Below are positions 17,801 through 27,723 of a stretch of 64,000 nt of DNA, one piece after another. Within the stretch, counting starts at the first letter, position 1, and each line of letters begins with the position of its first letter. A model generated the notes under the pieces. It was not told the DNA's origin. It did no database searches and was given only the letters and a program-made list of their open reading frames with translations. Both the position numbers and the translations under genes were made by a program. Source of the stretch: Pseudonocardiaceae bacterium (GTDB lineage Bacteria; Actinomycetota; Actinomycetes; Mycobacteriales; Pseudonocardiaceae); contig WHTH01000010.1 in NCBI GenBank assembly GCA_009377865.1, forward strand, positions 1 to 64,000. The letters are read 5' to 3'.

Positions 17801-19496
17801 AGCCGGGACCGCCGTCATCCGAGCCGGGAGTCAACACGGTGAACAGCCCCCGGTCGGGGATGGTGCCGCCGGAGGTGACGGCAAGGCGCTGCGCACCGGG
17901 ACGCCCGCGCAGCTCGCCGGTCACCCGGTCCCACACGATGCGCGGGCGCAGCTCGCCGAACTCCTCGGACGGGTAGCGACCGGCGAGCATGTCGAGCACC
18001 GCGTGCAGCGCGGAGTCGGGCAACGCGGCGAAGGGCGCCGCGCGGCGGACGAGTGCCGCGAGCTCGTCGACGGTCCACGCCTCGAGGGCGACCATGGCCA
18101 CCACCTGCTGGGCCAGCACGTCGAGCGGGTTGCGCGGGTAGCGCAGCGACTCGATGGCTCCGGCGGACATCCGCTCGGCGACCACCGCGCACGAGACGAG
18201 ATCACCGCGGAACTTGGGGAAGACCACGCCGGTGGAGGGCGCGCCGATCTGGTGCCCGGCGCGGCCGATCCGCTGCAGCCCGGAGGCCACCGTCGGCGGT
18301 GCCTCGACCTGCACGACCAGGTCCACCGCGCCCATGTCGATGCCCAGCTCCAGCGAGGAGGTGGCCACCACGCACGGCAGCCTGCCCGCCTTGAGCTCCT
18401 CCTCGGCCAGGGTGCGCTGCTCACGTGACATCGAGCCGTGGTGCGCCTTGGCGATCACCTCGGGGGCGCCAGCGGCCCGGCCGGCCTGCCCCATGAGCTC
18501 GGCCGGTGTCCGCAGCGGCGCAGCGTCCAGCACTTCGACAGCGTCCAGCACTTGCTCCTCGTGCTCGGGTGGCCCTGCGGCGAGCTCGTTGAGCCGGGAG
18601 GTCAACCGCTCCGCGAGCCGTCGCGAGTTGGCGAACACGATCGTCGAACGGTGCTGGCGCACCAGATCCAGCACGCGCGACTCCACGGCCGGCCATATCG
18701 ACGTCCGCCGCGCTGCACCGGCGGCAGAGCCGTCCACCTCCCCGGTCTGCTCCCCGAGCGCCGACATGTCCGCCACCGGCACCTCGACGCTGATCTCGAG
18801 GGTCTTCGGTGCCTCGGGTGCCACTACGCGCACCGGCCTGCCACCGGCGAGGAAGGTGCTGACCTCCGCCACGGGGCGGACCGTGGCCGAGAGCCCGATC
18901 CGCTGCGCTGGCGCCGCGAGCAGCGCGTCGAGCCGTTCCAGCGACAGCGCGAGGTGCCCACCGCGCTTGGTTCCCGCGACGGCGTGCACCTCGTCGACGA
19001 TCACCGTCTCGACCCCGCGCAGTGATTCCCGGGCTGCCGATGTGAGCAGCAGGAACAGGGACTCGGGCGTGGTGACCAGCACGTCGGGTGGCGTGCGCGC
19101 GAAACTGCGGCGCTGCTCGGACGGGGTGTCGCCGGTGCGCATGCCCACCGTGATGTCGGGCTCCGGCTGCCCTAGCCGGTGACTGGCCTGGCGGATGCCG
19201 GTCAACGGTGAGCGCAAGTTGCGTTCGACGTCGACCGCGAGGGCCTTGAGCGGCGAGATGTAGAGCACCCGGCAGCGGTGCGCGGGCTCCGCCGGCGGCC
19301 CGGACACGGCGAGCCGGTCCAGCGCCCAGAGGAACGCCGCCAGCGTCTTGCCCGACCCGGTGGGGGCCACGACCAGTGCGTGCCTCCCCTCGGCGGCCGC
19401 GGTCCAGGCGCCCTGCTGGGCAGCGGTGGGCGCCTCGAAAGCCCCGCCGAACCACTCCCGGGTGGCAGGGGAGAACAGGTCGAGTGCACGCACCAC
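14826..19496 (-). CDS. lhr: Large ATP-dependent helicase Lhr
   Basis: A 1556-residue superfamily 2 helicase, about the usual length for full Lhr (around 1500). Motif I is in VVAPTGSGKTLAAFLWALDRL, motif II is DEVH (VIVDEVHAVAGTKRG), motif III SAT (IGLSATVRP), and the C-terminal RecA-like domain has SSLELGIDMGAVDLVVQVE and GLQRIGRAGHQIG. The long C-terminal half carries the Lhr-specific winged-helix and C-terminal modules (WKVVDITHDRVLAVPAPGE, MVVHSPFGAQVNGPW). Lhr is a 3'-5' DNA-RNA helicase induced by DNA damage in mycobacteria. No LexA box was found upstream. The start is the second of two adjacent GTG codons region at 19496. Confidence 0.92.
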   Translation of the reverse strand: MVRALDLFSPATREWFGGAFEAPTAAQQGAWTAAAEGRHALVVAPTGSGKTLAAFLWALDRLAVSGPPAEPAHRCRVLYISPLKALAVDVERNLRSPLTGIRQASHRLGQPEPDITVGMRTGDTPSEQRRSFARTPPDVLVTTPESLFLLLTSAARESLRGVETVIVDEVHAVAGTKRGGHLALSLERLDALLAAPAQRIGLSATVRPVAEVSTFLAGGRPVRVVAPEAPKTLEISVEVPVADMSALGEQTGEVDGSAAGAARRTSIWPAVESRVLDLVRQHRSTIVFANSRRLAERLTSRLNELAAGPPEHEEQVLDAVEVLDAAPLRTPAELMGQAGRAAGAPEVIAKAHHGSMSREQRTLAEEELKAGRLPCVVATSSLELGIDMGAVDLVVQVEAPPTVASGLQRIGRAGHQIGAPSTGVVFPKFRGDLVSCAVVAERMSAGAIESLRYPRNPLDVLAQQVVAMVALEAWTVDELAALVRRAAPFAALPDSALHAVLDMLAGRYPSEEFGELRPRIVWDRVTGELRGRPGAQRLAVTSGGTIPDRGLFTVLTPGSDDGGPGSRIGELDEEMVYESRVGDTFLLGSTSWKVVDITHDRVLAVPAPGEPARMPFWKGDAPGRPLELGRALGAFVRELSAADAGAARHRAETAGLDTWAADNLLGYLREQREAAGHVPDDRTVLVERFRDELGDWRMVVHSPFGAQVNGPWSLAIAARLRERRGVDAHVASADDGIVVRLPAAFEGGALDADGSEVLPTAEDVLLDPEEIEALVTAEVSGSALFASRFRECAARALLLPRRDPRRRTPLWQQRQRAAQLLTVASRYEQFPVVLEAMRECLQDVYDLPGLRELMSDVASRRVRVVEVESPSPSPFARSLLFGYVGMFLYELDTPLAERKAAALSLDSTLLAELLGSEAIRELIDPEVLAEVAATLQRLDPDRQARDVEGAADLLRVLGDLSTEEAGARGVREQWLTELEAQRRVIRVRIAGRRRWVAIEDAGRVRDALGAALPVGVPEAFTEPVGDPLGDLLLRYARTRGPFTATAAGERFGLGVAVVSSVLDRMTGSGQLMRGELRPLESGGTGGTEYCHAEVLRRLRRGSLARLRAEVEPVEQPALGRFLPAWHGCVAAGASGRRLHRAPTADDVLNVVEQLAGAPIPASALESLVLPARLPDYSPALLDELTTAGEVTWTGCGSLPGGDGWVALAPADVAEALLPDLDNTLDTTPLHRAVLEALGWVPDSTRRNGGALFFRQLADSTGASLVAAGQTAPGDTELVTALWDLVWAGLVSNDSLAPLRSLVSGRGAAHKPRRSAPRGRYARMRSGRPAIPARSGPPTAAGRWSLAPAPEQDTTRRAHARAEALLERHGVLTRGALDTERISGGFAGVYKVLRAMEESGRCRRGYVVEGLGAAQFAVPGAIDRLRALGSAADDTGAAVVLAASDPAQPYGAALPWPSTAADVRHRPGRKAGALVVLVDGAAVLYVERGGRSLLSFSEHREVLRAAVGALAGAVQQGWLGSLAVQRADGEAALGSELAELLREAGFRATPQGLRLRA

Positions 19497-19607
19497 TCCA
19501 TCATGGCCTGCAGCACCGACAGGACGCGGCTAGCGGGCTGGAAAACTGACCCCGCCTGGTGTCATGCCGACAGCGCGCGACCTTTGTAGGGTGGCTGGTG
19601 GGAGATG

Positions 19608-20084
19608 ATGCCGGTGCGCGAGATGCTGCTCGTGGGCGTGCACGTCGAGCAGGATGCCGACGTGCCCGTGTTGTTGTTGCAGGAATCCGACGGGGATCGG
19701 GTGCTGCCGCTGGCGATCGGAGCCGCCGAGGCCAACGCGATCATTCTGGAGCAGCAGGGCCTACGACCAGTCCGTCCGCTGACCCATGACCTGCTCGGTG
19801 AGGTGATCGAGGCACTCGGCCGCCGGCTGGAGAAAGTGCTGATCACCGAACTGCGCGAGGGCACCTTCCTCGCCGAGCTGATCTTCGACGGCGATGTGCG
19901 GGTCTCGGCGCGCCCCAGCGACTCGGTGGCGCTGGCGCTGCGGGTCGGGGCGGGCATTCACGCCGACGAGCAGGTGCTCGACGAGGCCGGGCAGGTCGTC
20001 ACGACCGAGCAGGACGAGGTCGCCAAGTTCCGGGAGTTCCTGGATTCGGCGTCCCCGGAGGACTTCCACGGCGAGGACACCTGA
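19608..20084 (+). CDS. Bifunctional nuclease (BFN) domain protein, Rv1829-like
   Basis: 158 residues from ATG 19608; ATG 19605 is equally possible, as GGTGGGAG lies just upstream. The sequence has the BFN core: PVLLLQESDGDRVLPLAIG, EANAIILEQQG, RPLTHDLLGEVIEALGRRLEKV, FLAELIFDGDVRVSARPSDSVALALR. Acidic C-terminal residues (FREFLDSASPEDF) match mycobacterial Rv1829. The founding plant member has RNase and DNase activity; the bacterial role is unknown. It is a single gene convergent with the dehydrogenase that follows. Confidence 0.85.
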   Translation: MPVREMLLVGVHVEQDADVPVLLLQESDGDRVLPLAIGAAEANAIILEQQGLRPVRPLTHDLLGEVIEALGRRLEKVLITELREGTFLAELIFDGDVRVSARPSDSVALALRVGAGIHADEQVLDEAGQVVTTEQDEVAKFREFLDSASPEDFHGEDT

Positions 20085-20134
20085 CAGCAGCGCCGCGCCG
20101 CGCTCGACGCTAGCCGGGCGTGGTCGCTGCTGTC
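20083..20134. terminator. Large hairpin shared by two convergent gene ends
   Basis: GACAGCAGCG (20083-20092) pairs perfectly with CGCTGCTGTC (20125-20134). The first arm begins inside the stop of the BFN gene and the second overlaps the last bases of the convergent dehydrogenase gene, so one structure may end both transcripts. Confidence 0.55.
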
Positions 20135-21275
20135 ACCGCTGCGCTCGACGCAGCGTGGCGCGGCCGTCGGCCAGGATGCTGCGCAGCCGGCCCACCTCGG
20201 CCATCCGCCGCTCGGCCAGCCGGTCGGCGGCGACCGAGGGTGGCACGCCGTCGCGCTGCGCCACCGCGAAGATCTCCAGCGTGGTGTCGAAGATCCCCGC
20301 GGCCTTGGCCCGCGCCCGTTCGAAGTCGAAACCACCGATCTCGTCGGCGACCTGCACGACACCGCCGGAGTTCACCACGTAGTCCGGTGCGTAGAGGATG
20401 CCGCGCTCCTCGAGCATCTTCTCGACGCCCGGATGGTCGAGTTGGTTGTTGGCGCCGCCACACACGACACTCGCCCGCAACGCGGCCACGGTGGTGTCGT
20501 CCAGCGCGCCGCCGAGTGCGCACGGGGCGTAGATGTCGAGCGGCTCGCGCACCAGCGCCTCGGTCCCCGCCACGACGCCGACCTCGGGATGGGCGGCGCG
20601 GATCCGCTCGAGCGCCTGCTCGTCCACGTCGGCGACGACGACCTCGGCGCCGTCGCCGCGCAGGTGTGCTGTGAGGTGGCGGCCGACCTTGCCGACCCCT
20701 GCGATACCCACCCGGCGGCCGGCGAGCGTGCCGGCACCCCAGACGTGGGCTGCTGCGGCCCGCATGCCCTGGAAGACGCCGTAGGCGGTGAGCACCGAGG
20801 AGTCACCGGCCCCGCCGTGCGCCGGCGAGCGCCCGGTCACGAACTCGCACTCCCGGGCGATGACGTCCATGTCCTCGACATATGTGCCGACATCGCAGGC
20901 CGTGACGTAACGGCCGCTCAACGACTGCACGAACCGGCCGTAGGCGCGCAGCAGCGCCTCGGTCTTGTCCCGCCTGGGATCGCCGAGGATGACGGCCTTG
21001 CCCCCACCGTGGTCCAGCCTCGCCAGGGCGTTCTTGTAGGACATCGCCCGGGACAGGTTGAGCACGTCGGCGAGCGCATCGTCCTCGCTGTCGTAGGGGT
21101 GAAACCGGGTGCCGCCGAGTGCGGGACCCAGCGCGGTGGAGTGGATCGCGATGATCGCGCGCAGCCCGGAGGGCTCGTCACGGCAGAACACGACCTGCTC
21201 GTGGCCGGTGGGGCGGCTGTCGCCGGCTTCCTGCTGCGGGGGGCCGTGTGGCTCGAGCCCGAAGACGTTCGTCAC
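20133..21275 (-). CDS. Glu/Leu/Phe/Val dehydrogenase family (leucine or valine dehydrogenase)
   Basis: 380 residues from GTG 21275. The substrate domain holds [39 protein letters not shown] (the Lys residues in YKNA and GGGK bind substrate and catalyse deamination). The NAD-binding domain has [17 protein letters not shown]. It would reversibly deaminate a branched-chain amino acid to its 2-oxo acid with NAD+. The length fits leucine/valine dehydrogenases rather than longer glutamate dehydrogenases. About 200 bp of divergent promoter region separates it from the NamH-like gene. The exact substrate cannot be read off. Confidence 0.87.
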   Translation of the reverse strand: MTNVFGLEPHGPPQQEAGDSRPTGHEQVVFCRDEPSGLRAIIAIHSTALGPALGGTRFHPYDSEDDALADVLNLSRAMSYKNALARLDHGGGKAVILGDPRRDKTEALLRAYGRFVQSLSGRYVTACDVGTYVEDMDVIARECEFVTGRSPAHGGAGDSSVLTAYGVFQGMRAAAAHVWGAGTLAGRRVGIAGVGKVGRHLTAHLRGDGAEVVVADVDEQALERIRAAHPEVGVVAGTEALVREPLDIYAPCALGGALDDTTVAALRASVVCGGANNQLDHPGVEKMLEERGILYAPDYVVNSGGVVQVADEIGGFDFERARAKAAGIFDTTLEIFAVAQRDGVPPSVAADRLAERRMAEVGRLRSILADGRATLRRAQR

Positions 21276-21477
21276 GGTGGTGACTCCCTCTCAAGACCTG
21301 CTCGCTCGAAACTGTCGATCCGCGTACGGGTGGCGCGGGTTCGAGTCCGAGGGTATGCCGTGACAGTGTCCGACGGAGCGGAGCCTGACGGAGCGGGTCC
21401 CGTGTCGCAGCGTCGTCCGGCGGGGAATGGCACCATCACCCTCGTCAGGTCATCGGGTCGCAACGGGGAAGGCGGGC

Positions 21478-23022
21478 ATGCGCGTCAGCGGAGTCGGACA
21501 TGCCGGGCTGTTCATCGAGACGCACGCGGGCAACGTGCTGTGCGACCCGTGGGCCACGCCGGCCTTCTTCGGCTCGTGGTTCCCGTTCCCCGACAACAGC
21601 GACCTCGACTGGGACGCCCTCGGACAGTGCGACTACCTCTACGTCTCGCACCTGCACCGGGACCACTTCGATGCCGAGCTGCTGGCGCGCCACGTCCGCA
21701 AGGACGCCACTGTGCTGCTGCCCGACTACCCGACCGACGAGCTGGAGCGCGAGCTCGCCGACCTCGGGTTCCGCCGCTTCCTGCGTACCGAGAGCGGCGT
21801 GCCGATCGAGCGTGACGGGCTGCGCATCATGGTCACGTCGCTGACCGGCCCGAGCGACGGCCCGATCGGTGACTCCGCGCTGTCGCTGGACGACGGCCGC
21901 ACCGTGCTGCTCAACCAGAACGACGCGCACCCGCTCGACGTCGAGGCGCTGCGCGAGTTCGGGGACGTGCACGCCTATTTCACGCAGTTCTCCGGGGCGA
22001 TCTGGTGGCCGATGGTCTATGACCTGCCGCCCGGGGCGCGCAAGGAGTTCGCCCGCCGCAAGCGGGCGGGGCAGTCGGAGCGGGCGCTGCGCTACATCGA
22101 CGGCGTCGGGGCTACGCACGTGTTCCCGACGGCGGGCCCGCCGTGCTTCCTGGACGAGGAGCTGTTCGACCTCAACGGCACCGGCGTCGACGGCGACAGC
22201 ATCTTCACCGACCAGGTCGAGTTCCTCGACGAGCTGCGCGTGGCGCGCCCGGGCGTCGCCGGGCACCTGTTGCTGCCGGGGTCGGTGGCCGAGCTGGACG
22301 GCCCGCACTGTGAAGTGACGCACCGGCACTCCGACTCCGAGATCCGCCACATCTTCGACGAGAAGACCGCCTACCTGCGCGAGTACCAGGCCCGGGCCCA
22401 GCCCGCCCTCGACGCCGAGCGGCGCAGCCGGGCCGTGGTGCCGGCCGACCTGCTCGAGCAGCTCGAGGCGTGGTGGGAGCCGCTGCTCAAGCGGGCCGAC
22501 AACATCTGCAACGGGGTGGGCGGGCCCGTCCGGCTCGATGTGGGGGAGCGGTCGATCGTGGTCGACTTCCCGGGCCGCGAGGTCCGCGAGTACGGCGGCG
22601 AATCCTGCCGCTACCGGCTGTCGACCTCGGCCGATCTGATCGCGACCTGCCTGGCCCGGCGCGAGATCGACTGGTCGAACAGCCTGTTCCTGTCGCTGCG
22701 TTTCCGCGCGAGCCGGGTGGGTCAGTACAACGAGTTCGTCTACATCTTCTTCAAGTGCCTGTCCGAGGAGCGCATCGACTACGTCGAGAACTGGTACGAC
22801 GAGTGCAACGACGACGGCGCGGACATCGAGCTCGACGGCTGGCAGGTGCAGCGCCGCTGCCCGCACCTGCGGGCCGACCTGTCCCGGTTCGGCAGCATCT
22901 CCGGCGGTGTGCTCACGTGTGCGCTGCACGGCTGGCGCTTCGACCTGGAATCCGGGCGGTGCTTGACCGCAGCCGGGCACGAGATCCGGGCGGCGCCGCT
23001 GGACCCGGTCCGGCGGCTGTAG
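21478..23022 (+). CDS. Rieske [2Fe-2S]/metallo-beta-lactamase-fold protein, NamH-like (Rv3818 family)
   Basis: 514 residues from ATG 21478, with GGGGAAGG just upstream. The N-terminal half is a metallo-beta-lactamase fold (GHAGLFIET, YLYVSHLHRDHFDAELL, where HxHxDH is the metal motif). The C-terminal domain is Rieske-type: RRCPHLRADLSRFG supplies Cys-x-His and VLTCALHGWRFD supplies Cys-x2-His. This two-domain layout matches Rv3818, described as NamH, the hydroxylase that turns UDP-N-acetylmuramic acid into the N-glycolyl form in mycobacterial peptidoglycan. The role here is inferred from domain layout and length. It stands alone, divergent from the dehydrogenase. Confidence 0.75.
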   Translation: MRVSGVGHAGLFIETHAGNVLCDPWATPAFFGSWFPFPDNSDLDWDALGQCDYLYVSHLHRDHFDAELLARHVRKDATVLLPDYPTDELERELADLGFRRFLRTESGVPIERDGLRIMVTSLTGPSDGPIGDSALSLDDGRTVLLNQNDAHPLDVEALREFGDVHAYFTQFSGAIWWPMVYDLPPGARKEFARRKRAGQSERALRYIDGVGATHVFPTAGPPCFLDEELFDLNGTGVDGDSIFTDQVEFLDELRVARPGVAGHLLLPGSVAELDGPHCEVTHRHSDSEIRHIFDEKTAYLREYQARAQPALDAERRSRAVVPADLLEQLEAWWEPLLKRADNICNGVGGPVRLDVGERSIVVDFPGREVREYGGESCRYRLSTSADLIATCLARREIDWSNSLFLSLRFRASRVGQYNEFVYIFFKCLSEERIDYVENWYDECNDDGADIELDGWQVQRRCPHLRADLSRFGSISGGVLTCALHGWRFDLESGRCLTAAGHEIRAAPLDPVRRL

Positions 23023-23037
23023 CAGTCACGCTGGCGC

Positions 23038-23160
23038 TCACCGGCCGCGCTGCTGCCACCACCACCGGATCAGCACGGCGAGCACGGCGAGCAGCCCGAA
23101 CAGAATGGCGAGTTGCCCGGTGGTGGAGGACAGCCCGGTGGGGTCGGCCTGGGCCAGCAT
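23038..23160 (-). CDS. Small single-span membrane protein (hypothetical)
   Basis: A 40-residue open frame from ATG 23160. It has a short polar N-terminus, one strongly hydrophobic helix (GQLAILFGLLAVLAVLIRWWW) and a basic end, so it would sit in the membrane with its C-terminus in the cytoplasm. It begins about 30 bp from a dispersed hairpin element and ends 16 bp from the NamH-like gene, to which it is convergent. There is no strong ribosome binding site. I do not recognise it, and it may be a chance frame. Confidence 0.35.
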   Translation of the reverse strand: MLAQADPTGLSSTTGQLAILFGLLAVLAVLIRWWWQQRGR

Positions 23161-23190
23161 CTGCGTACCGTAGCGCGAGTGCCCCACTGG

Positions 23191-23257
23191 TGTCCGTGAA
23201 CTGGACGCTACGGGGGTTCGTGACCTCGGCGACCCCGCTCGCGTCGAACTCACGGAC
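23191..23257. repeat. Imperfect inverted repeat (copy 2 of the dispersed hairpin element)
   Basis: TGTCCGTGAACTGGACG (23191-23207) faces CGTCGAACTCACGGAC (23242-23257), with an inner GGGGT/ACCCC stem. The arms closely match the copy at 8238-8305. It lies between the small membrane protein and the DUF3046 gene. Confidence 0.55.
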
Positions 23258-23295
23258 GTCGCGGGGCATGCTGTGGCGTCGCCTAGCCTGGGGTC

Positions 23296-23490
23296 GTGCG
23301 GTTCACCCATTTCTGGCAGCGGATGGACGAGGAGTTCGGTCCGATCCGGGCCGCGGCGCTGGCCAAGGACCACGTCTTCGCCGAGCTCGGCGGGCGGACC
23401 GTGGACGATGCGCTGGAGGCCGGTCTGGACACCAAACGCGTCTGGTCGGTGGTCTGCACCGCCTTCGACGTCCCGCCCGATCGGCGCTGA
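23296..23490 (+). CDS. DUF3046 protein upstream of recA
   Basis: 64 residues from GTG 23296: RFTHFWQRMDEEFG at the start and KRVWSVVCTAFDVPPDRR at the end. This is the small actinobacterial DUF3046 family, regularly found just before recA (Rv2738c in M. tuberculosis). Function unknown; no membrane segment or cysteine motif. It is followed by about 260 bp holding the recA promoter and its LexA box. Confidence 0.85.
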   Translation: MRFTHFWQRMDEEFGPIRAAALAKDHVFAELGGRTVDDALEAGLDTKRVWSVVCTAFDVPPDRR

Positions 23491-23604
23491 CCCTCCTGGG
23501 CGTGTCTGCCGGTTCCGGACGGTGTGTCTGCCGTTCGGCGCCGCCGGTGACCGCCGGGCGGCGGGCGGCGCGGCAGGGTAGCGCATCGGCGTGTCGCTTT
23601 CCCC

Positions 23605-23620
23605 TCGAACAGACGTTCGC
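23605..23620. promoter_or_regulatory. LexA (SOS) box upstream of recA
   Basis: TCGAACAGACGTTCGC differs from the TCGAAC-N4-GTTCGA palindrome only in the last base. It is 131-146 bp before the recA ATG at 23751, as expected for SOS control of recA. Confidence 0.85.
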
Positions 23621-23750
23621 CTAACATCTTGTCCACATTGGGGCCGGTGTCCACAGCTCCGGCGCGTGCGACCGCACACTGTCGGCTGCTGCGCCTAGCG
23701 TCGGCACCGACCCCAGGGCAAGAACCAGACCAGCGAGGGTGGAGCGCCAG

Positions 23751-26104
<2,354 letters not shown>

Positions 26105-26105
<1 letters not shown>

Positions 26106-26668
26106 TGCCACCCAGCGGAGGACGTCGCCGAACCGGCCCTGGCGGCAAGGCCGAGCAGGCCGAACGATCCGACAGCGACCCGGCGGCAGCGGCCCGGGAC
26201 ATCTGTCTGCGGCTGCTGACCGGGAGCTCACGCAGCCGCGCGGAACTCGCCGAGGCGTTGCGGCACAAGGGCATCCCGGCGGACGTGACCGAGGCGGTGC
26301 TGGACCGCTACGCCGAGGTCGGCCTGGTTGACGACGCGACGGTCGCCGAGGCTGCGGTGCGCTCCGGTCACGTGCACCGCGGCCTTGGGCGACGCGCGCT
26401 GCGAGCGGAGCTGCGCCGCAAGGGCGTCGATGACGACGTCGCGCAGCAGGCGATCGCGGCGGTCGGCCCGGAGGACGAGGAGCAGCGTGCCCGCGAGCTG
26501 GTCCGGCGCAAGCTGCGCACCGCATCCGTCCGTGACGAGATCACGCTGGTGCGCCGGCTCGCTGGGATGCTGGCCCGCAAGGGATACCCGGAGGGTGTGG
26601 CGTTACGCGTGGTCCGCGAGGAGCTCGAGGTCGACGGGCAGGAGTGGCCCGACCACCACGACGGATGA
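26105..26668 (+). CDS. recX: Regulatory protein RecX
   Basis: 187 residues, ATG overlapping the recA stop (TGATG), so translation is coupled. After a disordered charged start it has the three-repeat helical RecX fold: RDICLRLLTGSSRSRAELAEAL, VLDRYAEVGLVDDATVAEAAV, HRGLGRRALRAELRRKGVDDDV, and a final repeat ending YPEGVALRVVREEL. RecX binds in the groove of RecA filaments and limits their activity. Length fits actinobacterial RecX. Confidence 0.94.
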
Positions 26669-26889
26669 GGGTGTGACACGCGTCTCGATGAGAGCAACGA
26701 GACATCTCTGTCGAGCACATAGCACAGCGCACGGGGTTTACCTTGTCTTTGTGAATCGGCTGTCTCTGCAGCGCCCCGACGAGCCCGGCCGTCGGGAGGG
26801 GCGGATGATGTCGGGGCGCCGGCCCGCACCACAGACAGCAGCTGCCCACACGTCCACCGTGGCCCGCGCCACCGACCCGGATTGACGTC

Positions 26890-27708
26890 ATGACCACGAC
26901 CTCTCCCGCCCCGAGCACCGGCGTCGACGCGCCCGGACGAGTCGTGACCCGGGTCCGAACGTTGCGCACCGACCGGTGGTGGCTCCCGCCGTTGCTGACC
27001 TTCCTGGGCCTGACTGCGTTCCTGGTCTACGGCCTCGTCCGCACGGCCATGCAGAACTACTACTGGGTGGCCGAGCACCACTTTCTGACGCCGTTCTACT
27101 CGCCGTGCATGACCATGTCGTGCCTCCCGGAAGCGGCGCACTTCGGACGCCCGTTCCCGGAGTTCCCGGCGCTCGTCCCCTACGCGATCATCGGCCTGCC
27201 GTTCCTGCTGCTGTTCCGGCTGACTTGCTACTACTACCGCAAGGCCTACTACCGGTCGTTCTGGCTCTCCCCGCCGGCCTGCGCGGTCACCGAGCCGCAC
27301 CGCGGTTACAGCGGCGAGACCCGTTTTCCGCTGATCATGCAGAACGTGCACCGGTACTTCTTCTACGCGGTGGTGGTCGTCACGGCGATCAACACCTACG
27401 ACGCGATCCTGGCCTTCAGCGGAGAGAACGGCTTCGGGATCGGTCTCGGCAACCTGATCCTGGTGGTCAACGTGCTCCTGCTGTGGGGCTACACGCTGTC
27501 ATGTCACTCCTGCCGCCACGCGGTGGGTGGCCGGCTCAAGCACTTCTCGAAGCACCCGGTGCGCTACCGGTTGTGGACGTGGGTGACGAAGCTGAACACC
27601 CGCCACATGGAGTTCGCGTGGATCACGCTTGGGACGCTGATCCTGACCGACGCCTACATCGCGTTGCTGTCCGCGGGTGTCATCTCCGACCTGCGCATTG
27701 TCAACTGA
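26890..27708 (+). CDS. sdhC: Succinate dehydrogenase membrane anchor (Rv0249c/Sdh1 type)
   Basis: 272 residues with about five membrane helices (PPLLTFLGLTAFLVYGLV, ALVPYAIIGLPFLLLFRL, FFYAVVVVTAINTYDAIL, LGNLILVVNVLLLWGYTL, EFAWITLGTLILTDAYIALL). Membrane-facing His residues (NVHRYFFYAV, CHSCRHAVGG) could ligate haem. It is 15 bp before sdhA. This long single anchor resembles Rv0249c of mycobacterial Sdh1. It would hold the SdhA/B dimer on the membrane and pass electrons to menaquinone. The 220-bp gap after recX probably contains the operon promoter. Confidence 0.85.
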   Translation: MTTTSPAPSTGVDAPGRVVTRVRTLRTDRWWLPPLLTFLGLTAFLVYGLVRTAMQNYYWVAEHHFLTPFYSPCMTMSCLPEAAHFGRPFPEFPALVPYAIIGLPFLLLFRLTCYYYRKAYYRSFWLSPPACAVTEPHRGYSGETRFPLIMQNVHRYFFYAVVVVTAINTYDAILAFSGENGFGIGLGNLILVVNVLLLWGYTLSCHSCRHAVGGRLKHFSKHPVRYRLWTWVTKLNTRHMEFAWITLGTLILTDAYIALLSAGVISDLRIVN

Positions 27709-27723
27709 CGAGGACCGAGGACG

